Source: Collinsella sp. AM33-4BH (GTDB taxonomy: Bacteria > Actinomycetota > Coriobacteriia > Coriobacteriales > Coriobacteriaceae). From it: a DNA stretch of 64,000 nt. The position numbers were made by a program, and so were the translations under genes. A model generated the notes under the pieces. It did not search any database. It worked only from the letters and a program-made list of their open reading frames with translations, and had not been told where the DNA came from. The stretch's first letter is position 1. The number at the start of each line of letters is the position of its first letter. Positions 15,831-24,845 of this stretch are shown in pieces. The stretch covers positions 62,001-126,000 of the forward strand of contig NZ_QSIN01000003.1 of the NCBI RefSeq assembly GCF_003469205.1. The letters run 5' to 3'.

Positions 15831-16754
15831 ATGGATATCAGCCGTTTTGGTGAGTTCGCCATCTTGGCGCAGTCGCGTACGTTTCTCGATGCGGCGGAGC
15901 TGCTCTTCATGTCGCAGTCGACTCTCTCCAAGCACATTATGGCAATGGAGCGCGAGCTCGGCTGTAATCTCATCGATCGGAGTCAACGCCACGTTACGCT
16001 CACCGCGCAAGGCGAAGCGCTCCTCCCCTATGCACAAAAGATAGCGACGCTCCAGCATCGCTATCTCGCTGCCATCCAGATAGCCGCAGATGAACCACTC
16101 GAACGCATCACCGTGGGCTCCATCCCCATCATGGCTCCCTATGGAATCACGGACGCCGTCATCGATTTCCAGCAGGCGAACCCCTCGTATTCCGTTGAGC
16201 TCATCGAGGGCGAAGGCAGCGCACTCAAGCAGATGCTCTTGCGCGAGGACATCGACCTCGCCTTCATCCGCGACGGCGGCGTCATCGAGCCGGAGTTTAA
16301 AAAAATCCCCTTTACAACCGACCGGCTCGTGGCCGTTATCCCGCTCGACCATCCACTCGCCAAGCGCAACGCCATCGAGATCGACGACCTTATCGATGAG
16401 AATTTCCTTATGCTTCCCCAAGGCTCGTTCGTGAGCGAACTCACCCTCTCCCTTTGCCGCAAGGCAGGATTCAGCCCACGTGTCACGTTTACCGGCAAAC
16501 GGGCAGAAAACATCATCTCGCTTGTCGCGCGCGATGCCGGCGTCTCGCTGCTCATGCGCAAGCCTGCCGAATCACTCGCCGGCGGCAAGGTGGCCCTCGT
16601 GCCGCTCGAGCCTGCAACGACCTCCGAGGTCAGGCTCTACCTCAAACGGAGCGCTGCGTACTCGCAAGCCGTCGTCTCGTTTATCGGCTTTCTCCCCTAT
16701 CGCCAGCTTCTACAGGGCGGCCGCATGACCTCCGAAGCGCCGCAGTCGTCGTAA
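15831..16754 (+). CDS. LysR-family transcriptional regulator
   Basis: 307 aa. N-terminal winged helix MDISRFGEFAILAQSRTFLDAAELLFMSQSTLSKHIMAMERELG, then a periplasmic-binding-like effector domain. GGAGG precedes the ATG at 15831. It follows the deformylase gene closely and is convergent with the PTS/hydrolase operon; it may control that operon, but no binding site ties them together. Effector unknown. Confidence 0.9.
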   Translation: MDISRFGEFAILAQSRTFLDAAELLFMSQSTLSKHIMAMERELGCNLIDRSQRHVTLTAQGEALLPYAQKIATLQHRYLAAIQIAADEPLERITVGSIPIMAPYGITDAVIDFQQANPSYSVELIEGEGSALKQMLLREDIDLAFIRDGGVIEPEFKKIPFTTDRLVAVIPLDHPLAKRNAIEIDDLIDENFLMLPQGSFVSELTLSLCRKAGFSPRVTFTGKRAENIISLVARDAGVSLLMRKPAESLAGGKVALVPLEPATTSEVRLYLKRSAAYSQAVVSFIGFLPYRQLLQGGRMTSEAPQSS

Positions 16755-16816
16755 TCCCAGCACACACCGCCACTTTTGAGATGCCCCACAAACCAACCGG
16801 CAACGGTACAAAACGC

Positions 16817-16856
16817 AAAAGGCCCCGGACAGCACAGCTGCCGTCCGAGGCCTTTT
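16817..16856. terminator. Bidirectional terminator
   Basis: AAAAGGCCCCGGACAGC and GCCGTCCGAGGCCTTTT form a stem with G-U pairs, between the convergent LysR and PTS genes. Confidence 0.82.
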
Positions 16857-16877
16857 AAATCAAAGCGGGTAGATGGA

Positions 16878-18320
16878 CTAGTCCACCGAGATGTTGAGGG
16901 TCTGACCGCCCTCGTCCTTCTTGGTGCCGATCACCATAGCGGCGATAAGCGCCAAAATAAAGGCGACCAGACCGGAGATGACAAGACCGATAAAGCCCGA
17001 ATCGATGCCAGCGGGGTTGATAAAGCTCGGGAAGCCGAGCGGACCGGAGGCACCGAAGGCATAGAGCTTGGCACCCATAAGGCCGGCAATGGCGCCGCCG
17101 ACACCGGCGGAAATGAAGGTCGCCCACATGAGACGCTTACGCGGCAGCAGGATGGCGTAAAGCGCGGGCTCGTTGACGCCGAAGATCGACGAGACGAGAG
17201 CAGGGATGTTGATGACAGCGTTTTCCTCGGAATCCTTGGTTCGAATGATCATGCCGAGCACGGCACCGGCGATGGCGCACCCACCTGCGTATACGAGAGG
17301 GTTGATGAGGTCATAGCCGTAGGTTGCGACATCGATGAACCACAGCGGAATGACGCCCCAGTGCAGACCGAACATGACGAGCAGGCTCCAGAACGTGCCG
17401 ATGACAAAACCGGCGATGGCGGGCTGGAAGTTGATGAGCGCCAGGATGATTTGGGCAACGATGTTGGAGAGGACCGTCATGACCGGACCGACCACAAGCA
17501 GGCCCAGGATGCCGCAAATGAGAAGCGTCAAAATGTTGGAGAAGAACGAGCTCACAAGCGCGGGCAGTGCGCCAGAAAGGAATTTGTGCACCTTCGAGGC
17601 GATCCAGACGATGAAAATCGCAGGCAGAATCGTCGATGAATAGTTCTGCATAATCAACGGGATGCCAAAGATATCACCGTAGACATTGGACTCAAGGACC
17701 GTACCGGTGCCGAGCGTGTAAAGCGGGTCTCCACCCATAAGGGCAACGAGCGTCGGGTAGACGAGGATGCCGCCGAGGGCCATACCCATAACGGGCTTAA
17801 GTCCGAACTTCTTGGCAGCCGTCCAGCCGATGATAAGCGGGAAGTAATAGAAGACCGAATCTCCGATTGCCGAGAGCGTCACATAGGTATTGCTGTCCTT
17901 GGCGAGCCAGCCGGCAACCGTGCAGAGGGCGAGCATCGACTTGATGAAGCCACCGGCCATAAGCACGCCAAGAACCGGTTGCAGGATCTCGGAAATGATG
18001 GCGAGTAGGCGCGAGAACGGATCGCCCTTCTTGACATTGTCGCCCTCATCGATATCAAGCGCGGGCTTGGCGTCGAACCCGCCGATCTGAACGAGTTCAT
18101 TGTAGACGGACTCGACGGTGGCACCGATTACGACCTGATACTGTCCACCGGCCTGGATGACGTCAACGACACCCTTCATGGCCTTGAGCTCATCGGTCTG
18201 GGCGAGCGATTCGTCCTTGAGGTGAAAGCGGAGACGCGTAATGCAGTGACTCACGTCCAGCACATTGTCTCGGCCACCGACCTTTGCGATGATTCCATCG
18301 CAAAGCTGCTGGTATTTCAT
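16878..18320 (-). CDS. PTS permease, glucose/beta-glucoside family, EIIBC
   Basis: 480 aa. EIIB domain with Cys26 in DVSHCITRLRFHLKD, then the EIIC domain with GLHWGVIPLWFIDV and NEPALYAILLPRK. There is no EIIA domain. It imports and phosphorylates an unknown sugar. ATG 18320 has AAGGAGG upstream; a 35-codon upstream extension is unsupported. It is the last gene of a minus-strand cluster with an amidohydrolase and two ceramidase-like hydrolases, with a 193-nt gap before it that may carry its own control. The substrate may be an acylated or amidated sugar; this rests on context only. Confidence 0.88.
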   Translation of the reverse strand: MKYQQLCDGIIAKVGGRDNVLDVSHCITRLRFHLKDESLAQTDELKAMKGVVDVIQAGGQYQVVIGATVESVYNELVQIGGFDAKPALDIDEGDNVKKGDPFSRLLAIISEILQPVLGVLMAGGFIKSMLALCTVAGWLAKDSNTYVTLSAIGDSVFYYFPLIIGWTAAKKFGLKPVMGMALGGILVYPTLVALMGGDPLYTLGTGTVLESNVYGDIFGIPLIMQNYSSTILPAIFIVWIASKVHKFLSGALPALVSSFFSNILTLLICGILGLLVVGPVMTVLSNIVAQIILALINFQPAIAGFVIGTFWSLLVMFGLHWGVIPLWFIDVATYGYDLINPLVYAGGCAIAGAVLGMIIRTKDSEENAVINIPALVSSIFGVNEPALYAILLPRKRLMWATFISAGVGGAIAGLMGAKLYAFGASGPLGFPSFINPAGIDSGFIGLVISGLVAFILALIAAMVIGTKKDEGGQTLNISVD

Positions 18321-18513
18321 GGTATTCCTCCTTTTTCTGAGCGGGGCATGGCATTGATTCCAGACCCCCGTAGTCGACGTGGGGAGCCACAGAACCCGCC
18401 TCCCCTTTAAAATCCGCGGGCGCATATACGTCCGGGATGGGAGATAACAAGGGAAATAAGAACGCCGATCACACGGCCGCGACCCTCATGGGTCCCATGC
18501 CGTGGCGGCAAAA

Positions 18514-19632
18514 CTACAGGCGCGAATCTGGCGCGCCGAGAAGGCGCGCGGTTTGACAGAACTTATCGCATAGGCGCTCCGGTTCGCCTTGGGGAATCTG
18601 GGTACGTTCGGTCTCAAAGGAGAGGCCGTATTCACGCGCCGGAAGGAAGTACTCGTAATAGCCGTTGGTATAACCGCAGACAATCCCCTCAACCGGACAT
18701 TCGCGCTTCATGCGAACGCCAAGGTCGCTGCCGAGCTCGCTCGGAAACACAAAGAGGTGCATACCACCCAAGCTGATAACGGCGCACTTGAGCGTGAGCG
18801 AAAAATCGTCATGGGCGACGGTGTGATAGAACGTCTGGGGCTCGATACGGTCGAGTTTAACCTCGCGATCGAGCTTGATTTGGGAAATCGCCTCGGCAAG
18901 ACCGGTCGACACGCGCTCGACCTCGGGGATGCCACGACCTTGGCGAAAATTGCGATCGCTGCAGTCGCCAGCAGCGCCCACGACCATGGCAGGATAGTAC
19001 CCGAGGCTCGGGGCGAGCTTTTTACCGGTAAGGCCGGCAAGCTCACTCGTGAGCTCCGTACAATCGGGCCCGACGCAAGCGGAATGCACCGCCCAGTTCA
19101 CAAAGCCCGCAAATGGCTTGCCTTCGGTATCGAAGAACGAAACGACAATGACCTCATTGTCGGCGAGTTCGCCTGGGATGATGCGGTTGTCATAGAAACC
19201 GGTGACGACCTGCTTGCCCAGGCGGCAAATCGCGGGCTGCGCATTGGCGCGGCACTCCTCAAAGCATTGGCAAATGGTATCGAGGAGCCAGCGATAGTAG
19301 TTCTCGTCGAATTTTCCCGTCCACCAGCTGCGGTGGTAAGCGACGATTGAAGTATGGTCGTGCGTCGCCGAGAGCAGGACGCAATCACGGTCAATGCCGT
19401 AGCGCTCGGCGAGCATTGTCTTGACTTCCTCGGCCATGCTTTCCTCGAACTCGAGGACATCGGCATTAAAGAGAAACACCTCGCGTTCGCCTTGCTGGAA
19501 GAGAATGGCGTTGGCGTAGACGTCGTCATGGATGCCCGTCGCAGGCTCCAGGCGGTTGGGAAGATTGCGATAGCCAATCAGGTAGATGTCGCCCTGTGGG
19601 GTGATTTTGCGGCGCGCGTGTCCAATGTTCAT
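18514..19632 (-). CDS. Neutral ceramidase-like hydrolase 1
   Basis: 372 aa. It resembles the N-terminal domain of neutral/alkaline ceramidases (zinc amidases): NIGHARRKITP start, THDHTS at 90-95 in place of the usual THTHSGP, NWAVHSACVGP and a VGAAGDCSDRN segment matching GDVSPN. There is no signal peptide, so it should act in the cytoplasm, unlike secreted ceramidases. AAGGAG precedes the ATG at 19632. It starts 18 nt after a second family member. Ceramide is unlikely as substrate; cleavage of an amide or ester on an imported phosphorylated compound fits the context better. Confidence 0.75.
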   Translation of the reverse strand: MNIGHARRKITPQGDIYLIGYRNLPNRLEPATGIHDDVYANAILFQQGEREVFLFNADVLEFEESMAEEVKTMLAERYGIDRDCVLLSATHDHTSIVAYHRSWWTGKFDENYYRWLLDTICQCFEECRANAQPAICRLGKQVVTGFYDNRIIPGELADNEVIVVSFFDTEGKPFAGFVNWAVHSACVGPDCTELTSELAGLTGKKLAPSLGYYPAMVVGAAGDCSDRNFRQGRGIPEVERVSTGLAEAISQIKLDREVKLDRIEPQTFYHTVAHDDFSLTLKCAVISLGGMHLFVFPSELGSDLGVRMKRECPVEGIVCGYTNGYYEYFLPAREYGLSFETERTQIPQGEPERLCDKFCQTARLLGAPDSRL

Positions 19633-19650
19633 GCACGTTCTCCTTCTGTG

Positions 19651-20898
19651 TTACGCCGCATTCAAGGCGGCAATGATGATATCGACGAGGCGCTCATGGG
19701 AGCCGGCGGCAAAACCGGAGTTCATGGCCTCATAGGTGATCTTTTCGTACGCGTCGGGGGCCGGTAGGTATTTCTGTCCGCCGTTGACGAGCGTGGCAAA
19801 GAGCACAGAGCCGGACCGGGCGACGCGCACGGTGGCGCCGAATGTACTCGAGACCTCGGGCTGCACGCCGACAAGCTCGACGTTTCCCAGCCGAAGCAGA
19901 TAGACCCTCGTGTGCTGCTCACCGGCAGCATGAAACTCATACGTTCGATGCGGAGCCAAAGAGTAAAAATCGGCGCGTGTCTGAGCGGGCAGGAGGACGT
20001 CGACCGTGCGAGCATCGATGCCGGCAGCGCTATCCTCACGTGCCATGCGAGCGGCCTCAATCAAAGCATCGCCCAAGACCTGCCCCTGCTGGTGCAGCAT
20101 GCGGTATCCGTCCTCATGGGCATCGACCGTCCGCTTCACGCCGGCGGCATCGAACGTGACGTTCATGGCGCGCTCCGCCGGACCTTGGTCGCCCGCGGCG
20201 CCCGGCAGCAACAGGGCAACGCCGCCCAGCTCACGCTCGAGTGACATGGCGGCAAAACCAAAGAGATCTCCGCTCGCCACGCGTCTCCCCTCGGAGTCGC
20301 GCGACCCGTCGAGCACGGAGGACTGGACGTCCGCCGCCGCAAGTACGGCAACGTACTCGCCCCCGGCATCCCTCATGGCGAGCACGGGCATCGCGTGGTC
20401 GGCAAACCCCTCGGGATTCGAGCCCAACCACCAGCCGGCCGGCGTCTCGATGTCGCGATTAACGTTCACGGGGCAGTCGCCCTCCGCCGTGGCGAGTGTG
20501 ACGGAGCGAATGCCCGCAACAGCCCGCTCGACAGCCGTGCGGGCGGCGGCGATGAGCGCTGCGCGATAGCGCTCGTTGCGATCGCGGGCAGCAGCATCGG
20601 CAAGATGCCCGGGAGTGCGAACGTGAGGCATGGAAAACGTGTGGGTAGGAACCACCCAAGAGTAAGCGCCACTGCAGCCGGCGGCATCCTCGACGACCTC
20701 ACGCAGATCGGCGAGCAGAGCCGGAGCAATCGATGTGACCTCAAGCGAAAGAATGCAGGAGCGTCGCCCCGCCCCCTCGATGACAAGAGCACGGGCAAAG
20801 ACCTCATGGCGGAGTTCGTCGAAACCGTCAAACGGCAATACGCCCCCAAGATCGATGGCCGCACGGGCGGCCCCAGCCCTCATCTCTCCTTTGTCCAT
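19651..20898 (-). CDS. Neutral ceramidase-like hydrolase 2
   Basis: 415 aa. Diverged relative of the neighbouring ceramidase-like protein: MRAGAARAAID start region, VVPTHTFSMPHV in the position of the zinc-binding THTHSG, and LLPGAAGDQGP in place of GDVSPN. No signal peptide. Start is ATG 20898 (GGGGG upstream) or the ATG five codons later, which has GGAG too close. It lies 25 nt downstream of the amidohydrolase and 18 nt upstream of the first hydrolase, so all three are one transcript. Differences at the zinc motif suggest another substrate or a non-catalytic role. Confidence 0.68.
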   Translation of the reverse strand: MDKGEMRAGAARAAIDLGGVLPFDGFDELRHEVFARALVIEGAGRRSCILSLEVTSIAPALLADLREVVEDAAGCSGAYSWVVPTHTFSMPHVRTPGHLADAAARDRNERYRAALIAAARTAVERAVAGIRSVTLATAEGDCPVNVNRDIETPAGWWLGSNPEGFADHAMPVLAMRDAGGEYVAVLAAADVQSSVLDGSRDSEGRRVASGDLFGFAAMSLERELGGVALLLPGAAGDQGPAERAMNVTFDAAGVKRTVDAHEDGYRMLHQQGQVLGDALIEAARMAREDSAAGIDARTVDVLLPAQTRADFYSLAPHRTYEFHAAGEQHTRVYLLRLGNVELVGVQPEVSSTFGATVRVARSGSVLFATLVNGGQKYLPAPDAYEKITYEAMNSGFAAGSHERLVDIIIAALNAA

Positions 20899-20923
20899 GG
20901 CAGACACCCCCTCTGATTGCCGC

Positions 20924-21958
20924 TCACTCGACACCGTACAGTCGCTGCGCCGTGCCGCCAAGCACAAGATCTGTGTCTGCATTGCTCAGGCTCGCGGCAC
21001 GAACGCAGGCGACACCCTCGGTGAGCCACTCGCGTTTAACCGGATAGCTCGTGCCAAAAACAATATGGTCTGCACCCAACACGTTAACCGCGCAGGCGAG
21101 GAGTGTCTTGCCCCAAGGCTGGGCATGGGACATGTCGAAATAGATGTTGTTCTCGAGGCGCTTGGAAACGGTCTCGGTATCGACCTGAAAACGTCCAGAG
21201 GCATCAGGGCGCTTGGGGCCGTGAGGCAGCAGCATCTCCTTGAACGCAAAGTATGCGCCACCGAGCATGGAGTGGACCATCTTGATATTAGGATAGCGCT
21301 CGAAGAAATCACCAAAGATCTCGCGGCCGATCGCCGTAGTTTGGTCGACGCAGCGACCATAAGAGCGGCGAAGGTTGTCGTACGCGAGAAGCGACTCGTT
21401 CTCGACCGGTACGGGAACATGGTGGACGTAAACGGTGACGTTGCGCTCGTTCAGGTGTTCGAAGAAGCTCGAGAAAACCCGGTCGTCGAGATAGCGCTTG
21501 CCGTAGTGAGCGCAGAGCTGCACACCCGCAAAACCATCGTCGAGCCTGCGGTCGAGCTCCTCTAAATTTGCCTTGGTGCCAAAGGGTGGCACAGCGACAA
21601 GCGGAATCAGGCGGCCATTTGACGCCTTCGCGTCAGCGGCCATACCGTCGTTGAAGCGCCGACACATCTCGAGCGACATCCACTCGTGGCAGCCGGGGAG
21701 CTTGAGGATCGCCTTGTCGACCCCCGCCTCATCCATATCGGCCAAGCGCTTCTCGAGGGTGTAGTCGCCCTCGATGTAATTAAGGCCCGGAGAACCGGCG
21801 GGCATCTCGATCACGATCTGTCGCTTGCCGACGGAATTCACGGTCAGATAGCCTTCGGTGTCGTAGGCGCGGGGCACCTCGGCCAAAAACTGTTCGCAGA
21901 GCGTCTCGTCATGAAAGATGCGCTCGTCGAACCAGTAGGAATTTGCATCGATAATCAT
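20924..21958 (-). CDS. Amidohydrolase-2 family protein, altered metal site
   Basis: 344 aa. TIM-barrel protein of the ACMSD / amidohydrolase-2 family: LADMDEAGVDKAIL, HEWMSLEMCRRFND, FAGVQLCAHYGKRYLDD, YVHHVPVP and MVHSMLGGAYFAFKEML. The usual N-terminal DxHxH metal motif reads DANSYW here, and the final GSDYP reads GTSYP, so several metal ligands are missing. It may be a metal-independent lyase or hydrolase. The ATG at 21958 follows AAAGGCGG. First gene of the operon with two ceramidase-like proteins; a 17-bp dyad lies upstream. Confidence 0.72.
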   Translation of the reverse strand: MIIDANSYWFDERIFHDETLCEQFLAEVPRAYDTEGYLTVNSVGKRQIVIEMPAGSPGLNYIEGDYTLEKRLADMDEAGVDKAILKLPGCHEWMSLEMCRRFNDGMAADAKASNGRLIPLVAVPPFGTKANLEELDRRLDDGFAGVQLCAHYGKRYLDDRVFSSFFEHLNERNVTVYVHHVPVPVENESLLAYDNLRRSYGRCVDQTTAIGREIFGDFFERYPNIKMVHSMLGGAYFAFKEMLLPHGPKRPDASGRFQVDTETVSKRLENNIYFDMSHAQPWGKTLLACAVNVLGADHIVFGTSYPVKREWLTEGVACVRAASLSNADTDLVLGGTAQRLYGVE

Positions 21959-22039
21959 TGGTTGGAACCGCCTTTCATCTTGTTGAGAACATTCTAGAAA
22001 AGCGGGTACCCGGGCATCAATTCCAGCTTAAGCCTACTG

Positions 22040-22056
22040 TATTCCATTTTGGAATA
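22040..22056. promoter_or_regulatory. Candidate operator upstream of the amidohydrolase operon
   Basis: TATTCCATTTTGGAATA, a perfect 7-bp dyad around TTT, 82 nt before the operon start. It contains a T-N11-A core as in LysR sites. Confidence 0.5.
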
Positions 22057-22126
22057 GAACTTACCGCTCACACGCGAACCTTGCTCGCTCAAAGAGACAA
22101 AGCGTTAGCAGCACGGGCTTAGACAG

Positions 22127-22166
22127 AAAACGGTCGGCCCGCATCCGTTGCGGGCCGGCCGTTTTA
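22127..22166. terminator. Terminator of the aminotransferase gene
   Basis: AAAACGGTCGGCCCGC and GCGGGCCGGCCGTTTT form a strong stem with A/T tracts; located 20 nt past the aminotransferase stop on the minus strand. Confidence 0.85.
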
Positions 22167-22185
22167 GTACAGGCTACCTTTGTCG

Positions 22186-23706
22186 TTACGACTGGCGGTA
22201 ATGATCGAAGAAGTCGGCGAGATCTTCGAGGGACTCTTTGAGCACTTCCATGCGCGGCAGGTACACGATACGGAAGTGGTCGGGCTCAGCCCAGTTGAAG
22301 CCGCCGCCGCGCGTGATCAGGATCTTCTTCTCGTGCAGCAGGTCAAGGGCGAACTGCTCGTCATCGGTAATGTTGAACTTCTTCACATCCATCTTGGGGA
22401 AGATGTAGAACGCCGCACGCGGCTTAACCACCGAGATGCCGTCAATCTTGTTGAGCGCCTCATACACAAAGTTGCGCTGCTCGTAGACACGGCCGCCGGG
22501 GCGGATGTAGTCGTTGACGGACTGATGGCCGCCGAGCGCCGTCTGGACGATCGACTGAGCCGGCACGTTGGAGCACAGACGCATGTTGGAGAGCATGTTG
22601 ATGCCCATGATGAAGTCGCTCATGCAGCGCTGGTTGCCCGAAAGCACCATCCAGCCAATACGATAGCCCGCGATCATGTGCGACTTGGACAGACCGCTAA
22701 AGGTGACGCAGGGCAGATCGGGAGCGAGCGAGGCAATCGAGACGTGCTCGTAGCCGTCCATGCACAGGCGGTCGTAGATCTCATCAGCAAAGATCATCAG
22801 CTGATGCCTGCGTGCAACCTCGACGATGCCCTCGAGCACCTCACGTGGATAGACGGAACCCGTGGGGTTGTTGGGGTTGATGATGACGAGGGCTTTGGTC
22901 GCGCTCGTGATCTTGGACTCCATATCCTCCAGGTCGGGATACCAATCCGCCTGCTCATCGCACAGATAGTGCACGGGATGACCGCCGGCAAGGGTTGCGC
23001 ACGCCGTCCAGAGCGGATAGTCGGGGCTGGGGATCAGAATCTCGTCGCCATTGTCGAGCAGCGCGTTCATCGAAAGCTGAATGAGCTCGGACACGCCGTT
23101 GCCCGTGTAGATATGCTCCATCTGAACGTTGGGCAAGCCCTTGATCTGCGAATACTGCATGATCGCCTTGCGCGCGGAGAACAGGCCACGCGAGTTGGAA
23201 TAGCCTTCGCAGTCGGGCAGCTGCTGGCGCATGTCCTTGATGACCTCATCGGGCGTGCGGAAACCGAAGGGCGCCGGGTTGCCGATATTGAGCTTGAGGA
23301 TGCGCTCGCCCTCGTCCTCCATACGGGCGGCCTCGTCGACGACGGGACCGCGCACGTCATACAGGACGTTATCGAGCTTGGTGGATTTAGAAAAAGTACG
23401 CATGGTGGTGCTCCTTGCAATTTGAGCTGAGGGATGGGGTTCGGGCTTGGAATCGTTGCGGGGTGATGATGCCTCGCCTTGATCGGCGTCGCCGGCAAGC
23501 AGCCAGGTAACATCGACCTCCAAAATACGGGCGAGCAGCTCAGCCACATCGCGCCGCGGAATCGTCTTGCCGCTCACATATTGGCTCATCTGACTCTTGC
23601 CGAGTTTTTTGCCGAGCATCTCCGATGCGCGGATCACGTCCGACTGGCGAACGTCGCGATCGGACATAGCCTGTCGCAGACGATCGCTAAACGTCTCTTG
23701 GGCCAC
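22186..23706 (-). CDS. XRE-type HTH fused to alanine-type aminotransferase
   Basis: 506 aa. Residues 5-75 form an XRE/Cro helix-turn-helix (FSDRLRQAMSDRDVRQSDVIRAS, KSQMSQYVSGKTIPRRDVAELLARIL). Residue 102 onward (MRTFSKSTKLDNVLYDVRGP...) is a class I/II aminotransferase like AlaA, with the PLP lysine in SGLSKSHMIAGYRIGW and NPNNPTGSVYP. The start is GTG 23706 with AAGGAGG upstream. Met102 (ATG at 23403) has its own AAGGAG eight nt upstream, so a free enzyme may also be made. Upstream lie four GTTCAATT sites, probably the HTH targets. It would transfer amino groups between alanine and 2-oxo acids while possibly regulating itself. Confidence 0.88.
   Translation of the reverse strand: MAQETFSDRLRQAMSDRDVRQSDVIRASEMLGKKLGKSQMSQYVSGKTIPRRDVAELLARILEVDVTWLLAGDADQGEASSPRNDSKPEPHPSAQIARSTTMRTFSKSTKLDNVLYDVRGPVVDEAARMEDEGERILKLNIGNPAPFGFRTPDEVIKDMRQQLPDCEGYSNSRGLFSARKAIMQYSQIKGLPNVQMEHIYTGNGVSELIQLSMNALLDNGDEILIPSPDYPLWTACATLAGGHPVHYLCDEQADWYPDLEDMESKITSATKALVIINPNNPTGSVYPREVLEGIVEVARRHQLMIFADEIYDRLCMDGYEHVSIASLAPDLPCVTFSGLSKSHMIAGYRIGWMVLSGNQRCMSDFIMGINMLSNMRLCSNVPAQSIVQTALGGHQSVNDYIRPGGRVYEQRNFVYEALNKIDGISVVKPRAAFYIFPKMDVKKFNITDDEQFALDLLHEKKILITRGGGFNWAEPDHFRIVYLPRMEVLKESLEDLADFFDHYRQS
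23404..23420 (-). promoter_or_regulatory. Internal ribosome binding site in the HTH-aminotransferase gene
   Basis: On the minus strand AAGGAGCACCACC directly precedes an in-frame ATG at 23403, exactly where the aminotransferase domain begins. Confidence 0.6.
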
Positions 23707-23727
23707 TAGAACCTCCTTGCTGGCAAA

Positions 23728-23810
23728 GTTCAATTCATACAACACGAATTGAACCTGAGTTCAATTTAGGAAGCAGTATAACGCCGTGCTATTTCGAAAA
23801 GTTCAATTTC
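23728..23810. promoter_or_regulatory. GTTCAATT operator array
   Basis: GTTCAATTC (23728-23736) and GAATTGAAC (23746-23754) form a perfect dyad with a 9-nt spacer. Further copies in one orientation lie at 23759-23767 and 23801-23809. They surround the promoter of the HTH-aminotransferase gene. Confidence 0.7.
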
Positions 23811-23869
23811 AAAAATAAAATGAGCAAGACCTCGAGATTTATCCCAAGGCGATAACGACGTGCACGCAT

Positions 23870-24727
23870 TTAGAGGTATTCGAGGAAACGAGCGGCGGCA
23901 AGCGAAACATCGGCCGTTCGATATATGGCGTTGATCTGCCGATGGGGATGCCCCTCGAGCGAACGCACGGCAACATCGAACTGACAGCGACGCAAGATGA
24001 GCGCCGGAAGGATGCTCACGCCCAGGCCATCCTCGACCATAGCCATAATCGCATAGTCATCCCAAGTCGACAGTTTTGAGCGCACCGCCAGCCCCGCCCG
24101 ACGGAATAGCGGCGTAATCTCATCATCGGTACCCCGTTCCAGCAGAATAAACTGCTCGTTGGCTAAATCGGCAAGAGAGACGAACTCCGCCGTGGCAAGC
24201 AACGAATCTGTCGGCACCACCGCCATCAACTCGTCGCGCGCCAAAGACCGCGACGTCATGCCATTTTCTCGGGGCTCACGCGGGATAAAGCCCAGATCGC
24301 AGCGGCCCTCTGCCACCCATTGTTCAATCTCTGAGTAATCGCCCATCAGCAACTCATAATCGACGTCCGGGTGATCGGCGCGAAAACGCGCAATCACCGG
24401 CGGCAACACGTGGGTCGCCACACTCGAAAACGTACCGATGCAGATTTTGCCGCGCATGAGCCCGCGCATCTCATCCACCCGTCGCTGCAGGCGGCCAAAC
24501 TCTTCGCATAACGCCTCGACTGCCGGCATGACCTGCTGCCCATCGGCAGAAAGCACTACGCCCTCGCGGCTTCTATCGAGCACTTTAAAGCCCCAGTCGG
24601 CCTCGAGATCGGCCACCATGCGGCTCACGCCCGACTGCGAATAGCTCAGCCGCTCGGCGGCGCGCGTAAAACTGCCGGCCCGCACCGTCTCGAGCAGCAC
24701 CTGCATCTTTTGAATATTCGTTTCCAC
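23870..24727 (-). CDS. LysR-family transcriptional regulator
   Basis: 285 aa. Winged helix METNIQKMQVLLETVRAGSFTRAAERLSYSQSGVSRMVADLEADWG, then an effector-binding domain. Start is GTG 24727 with GGAGG six nt upstream. Divergent from an EamA transporter gene with two dyads between them, so it most likely controls that exporter. The effector is unknown. Confidence 0.9.
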   Translation of the reverse strand: METNIQKMQVLLETVRAGSFTRAAERLSYSQSGVSRMVADLEADWGFKVLDRSREGVVLSADGQQVMPAVEALCEEFGRLQRRVDEMRGLMRGKICIGTFSSVATHVLPPVIARFRADHPDVDYELLMGDYSEIEQWVAEGRCDLGFIPREPRENGMTSRSLARDELMAVVPTDSLLATAEFVSLADLANEQFILLERGTDDEITPLFRRAGLAVRSKLSTWDDYAIMAMVEDGLGVSILPALILRRCQFDVAVRSLEGHPHRQINAIYRTADVSLAAARFLEYL

Positions 24728-24744
24728 GGCACCCCTCCACCTTT

Positions 24745-24763
24745 ACATGAGTTTTTGTCATGT
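24745..24763. promoter_or_regulatory. Candidate LysR operator 1
   Basis: ACATGA and TCATGT, 7 nt apart, between divergent LysR and EamA genes. Confidence 0.5.
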
Positions 24764-24799
24764 TATCCATGCATTATATTCGCTTTTCTTCTAAAGCCA

Positions 24800-24816
24800 G
24801 TTCACCCATAGTGAAC
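24800..24816. promoter_or_regulatory. Candidate LysR operator 2
   Basis: GTTCAC and GTGAAC, 5 nt apart, a perfect dyad 30 nt before the EamA start. Confidence 0.5.
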
Positions 24817-24845
24817 ATGCTCGAATATAGAGGGGATGTCAGCAC

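Noticed and set aside
22180-23430. 416-codon open frame antisense to the aminotransferase gene
   Set aside because: Shadow; no ribosome binding site.
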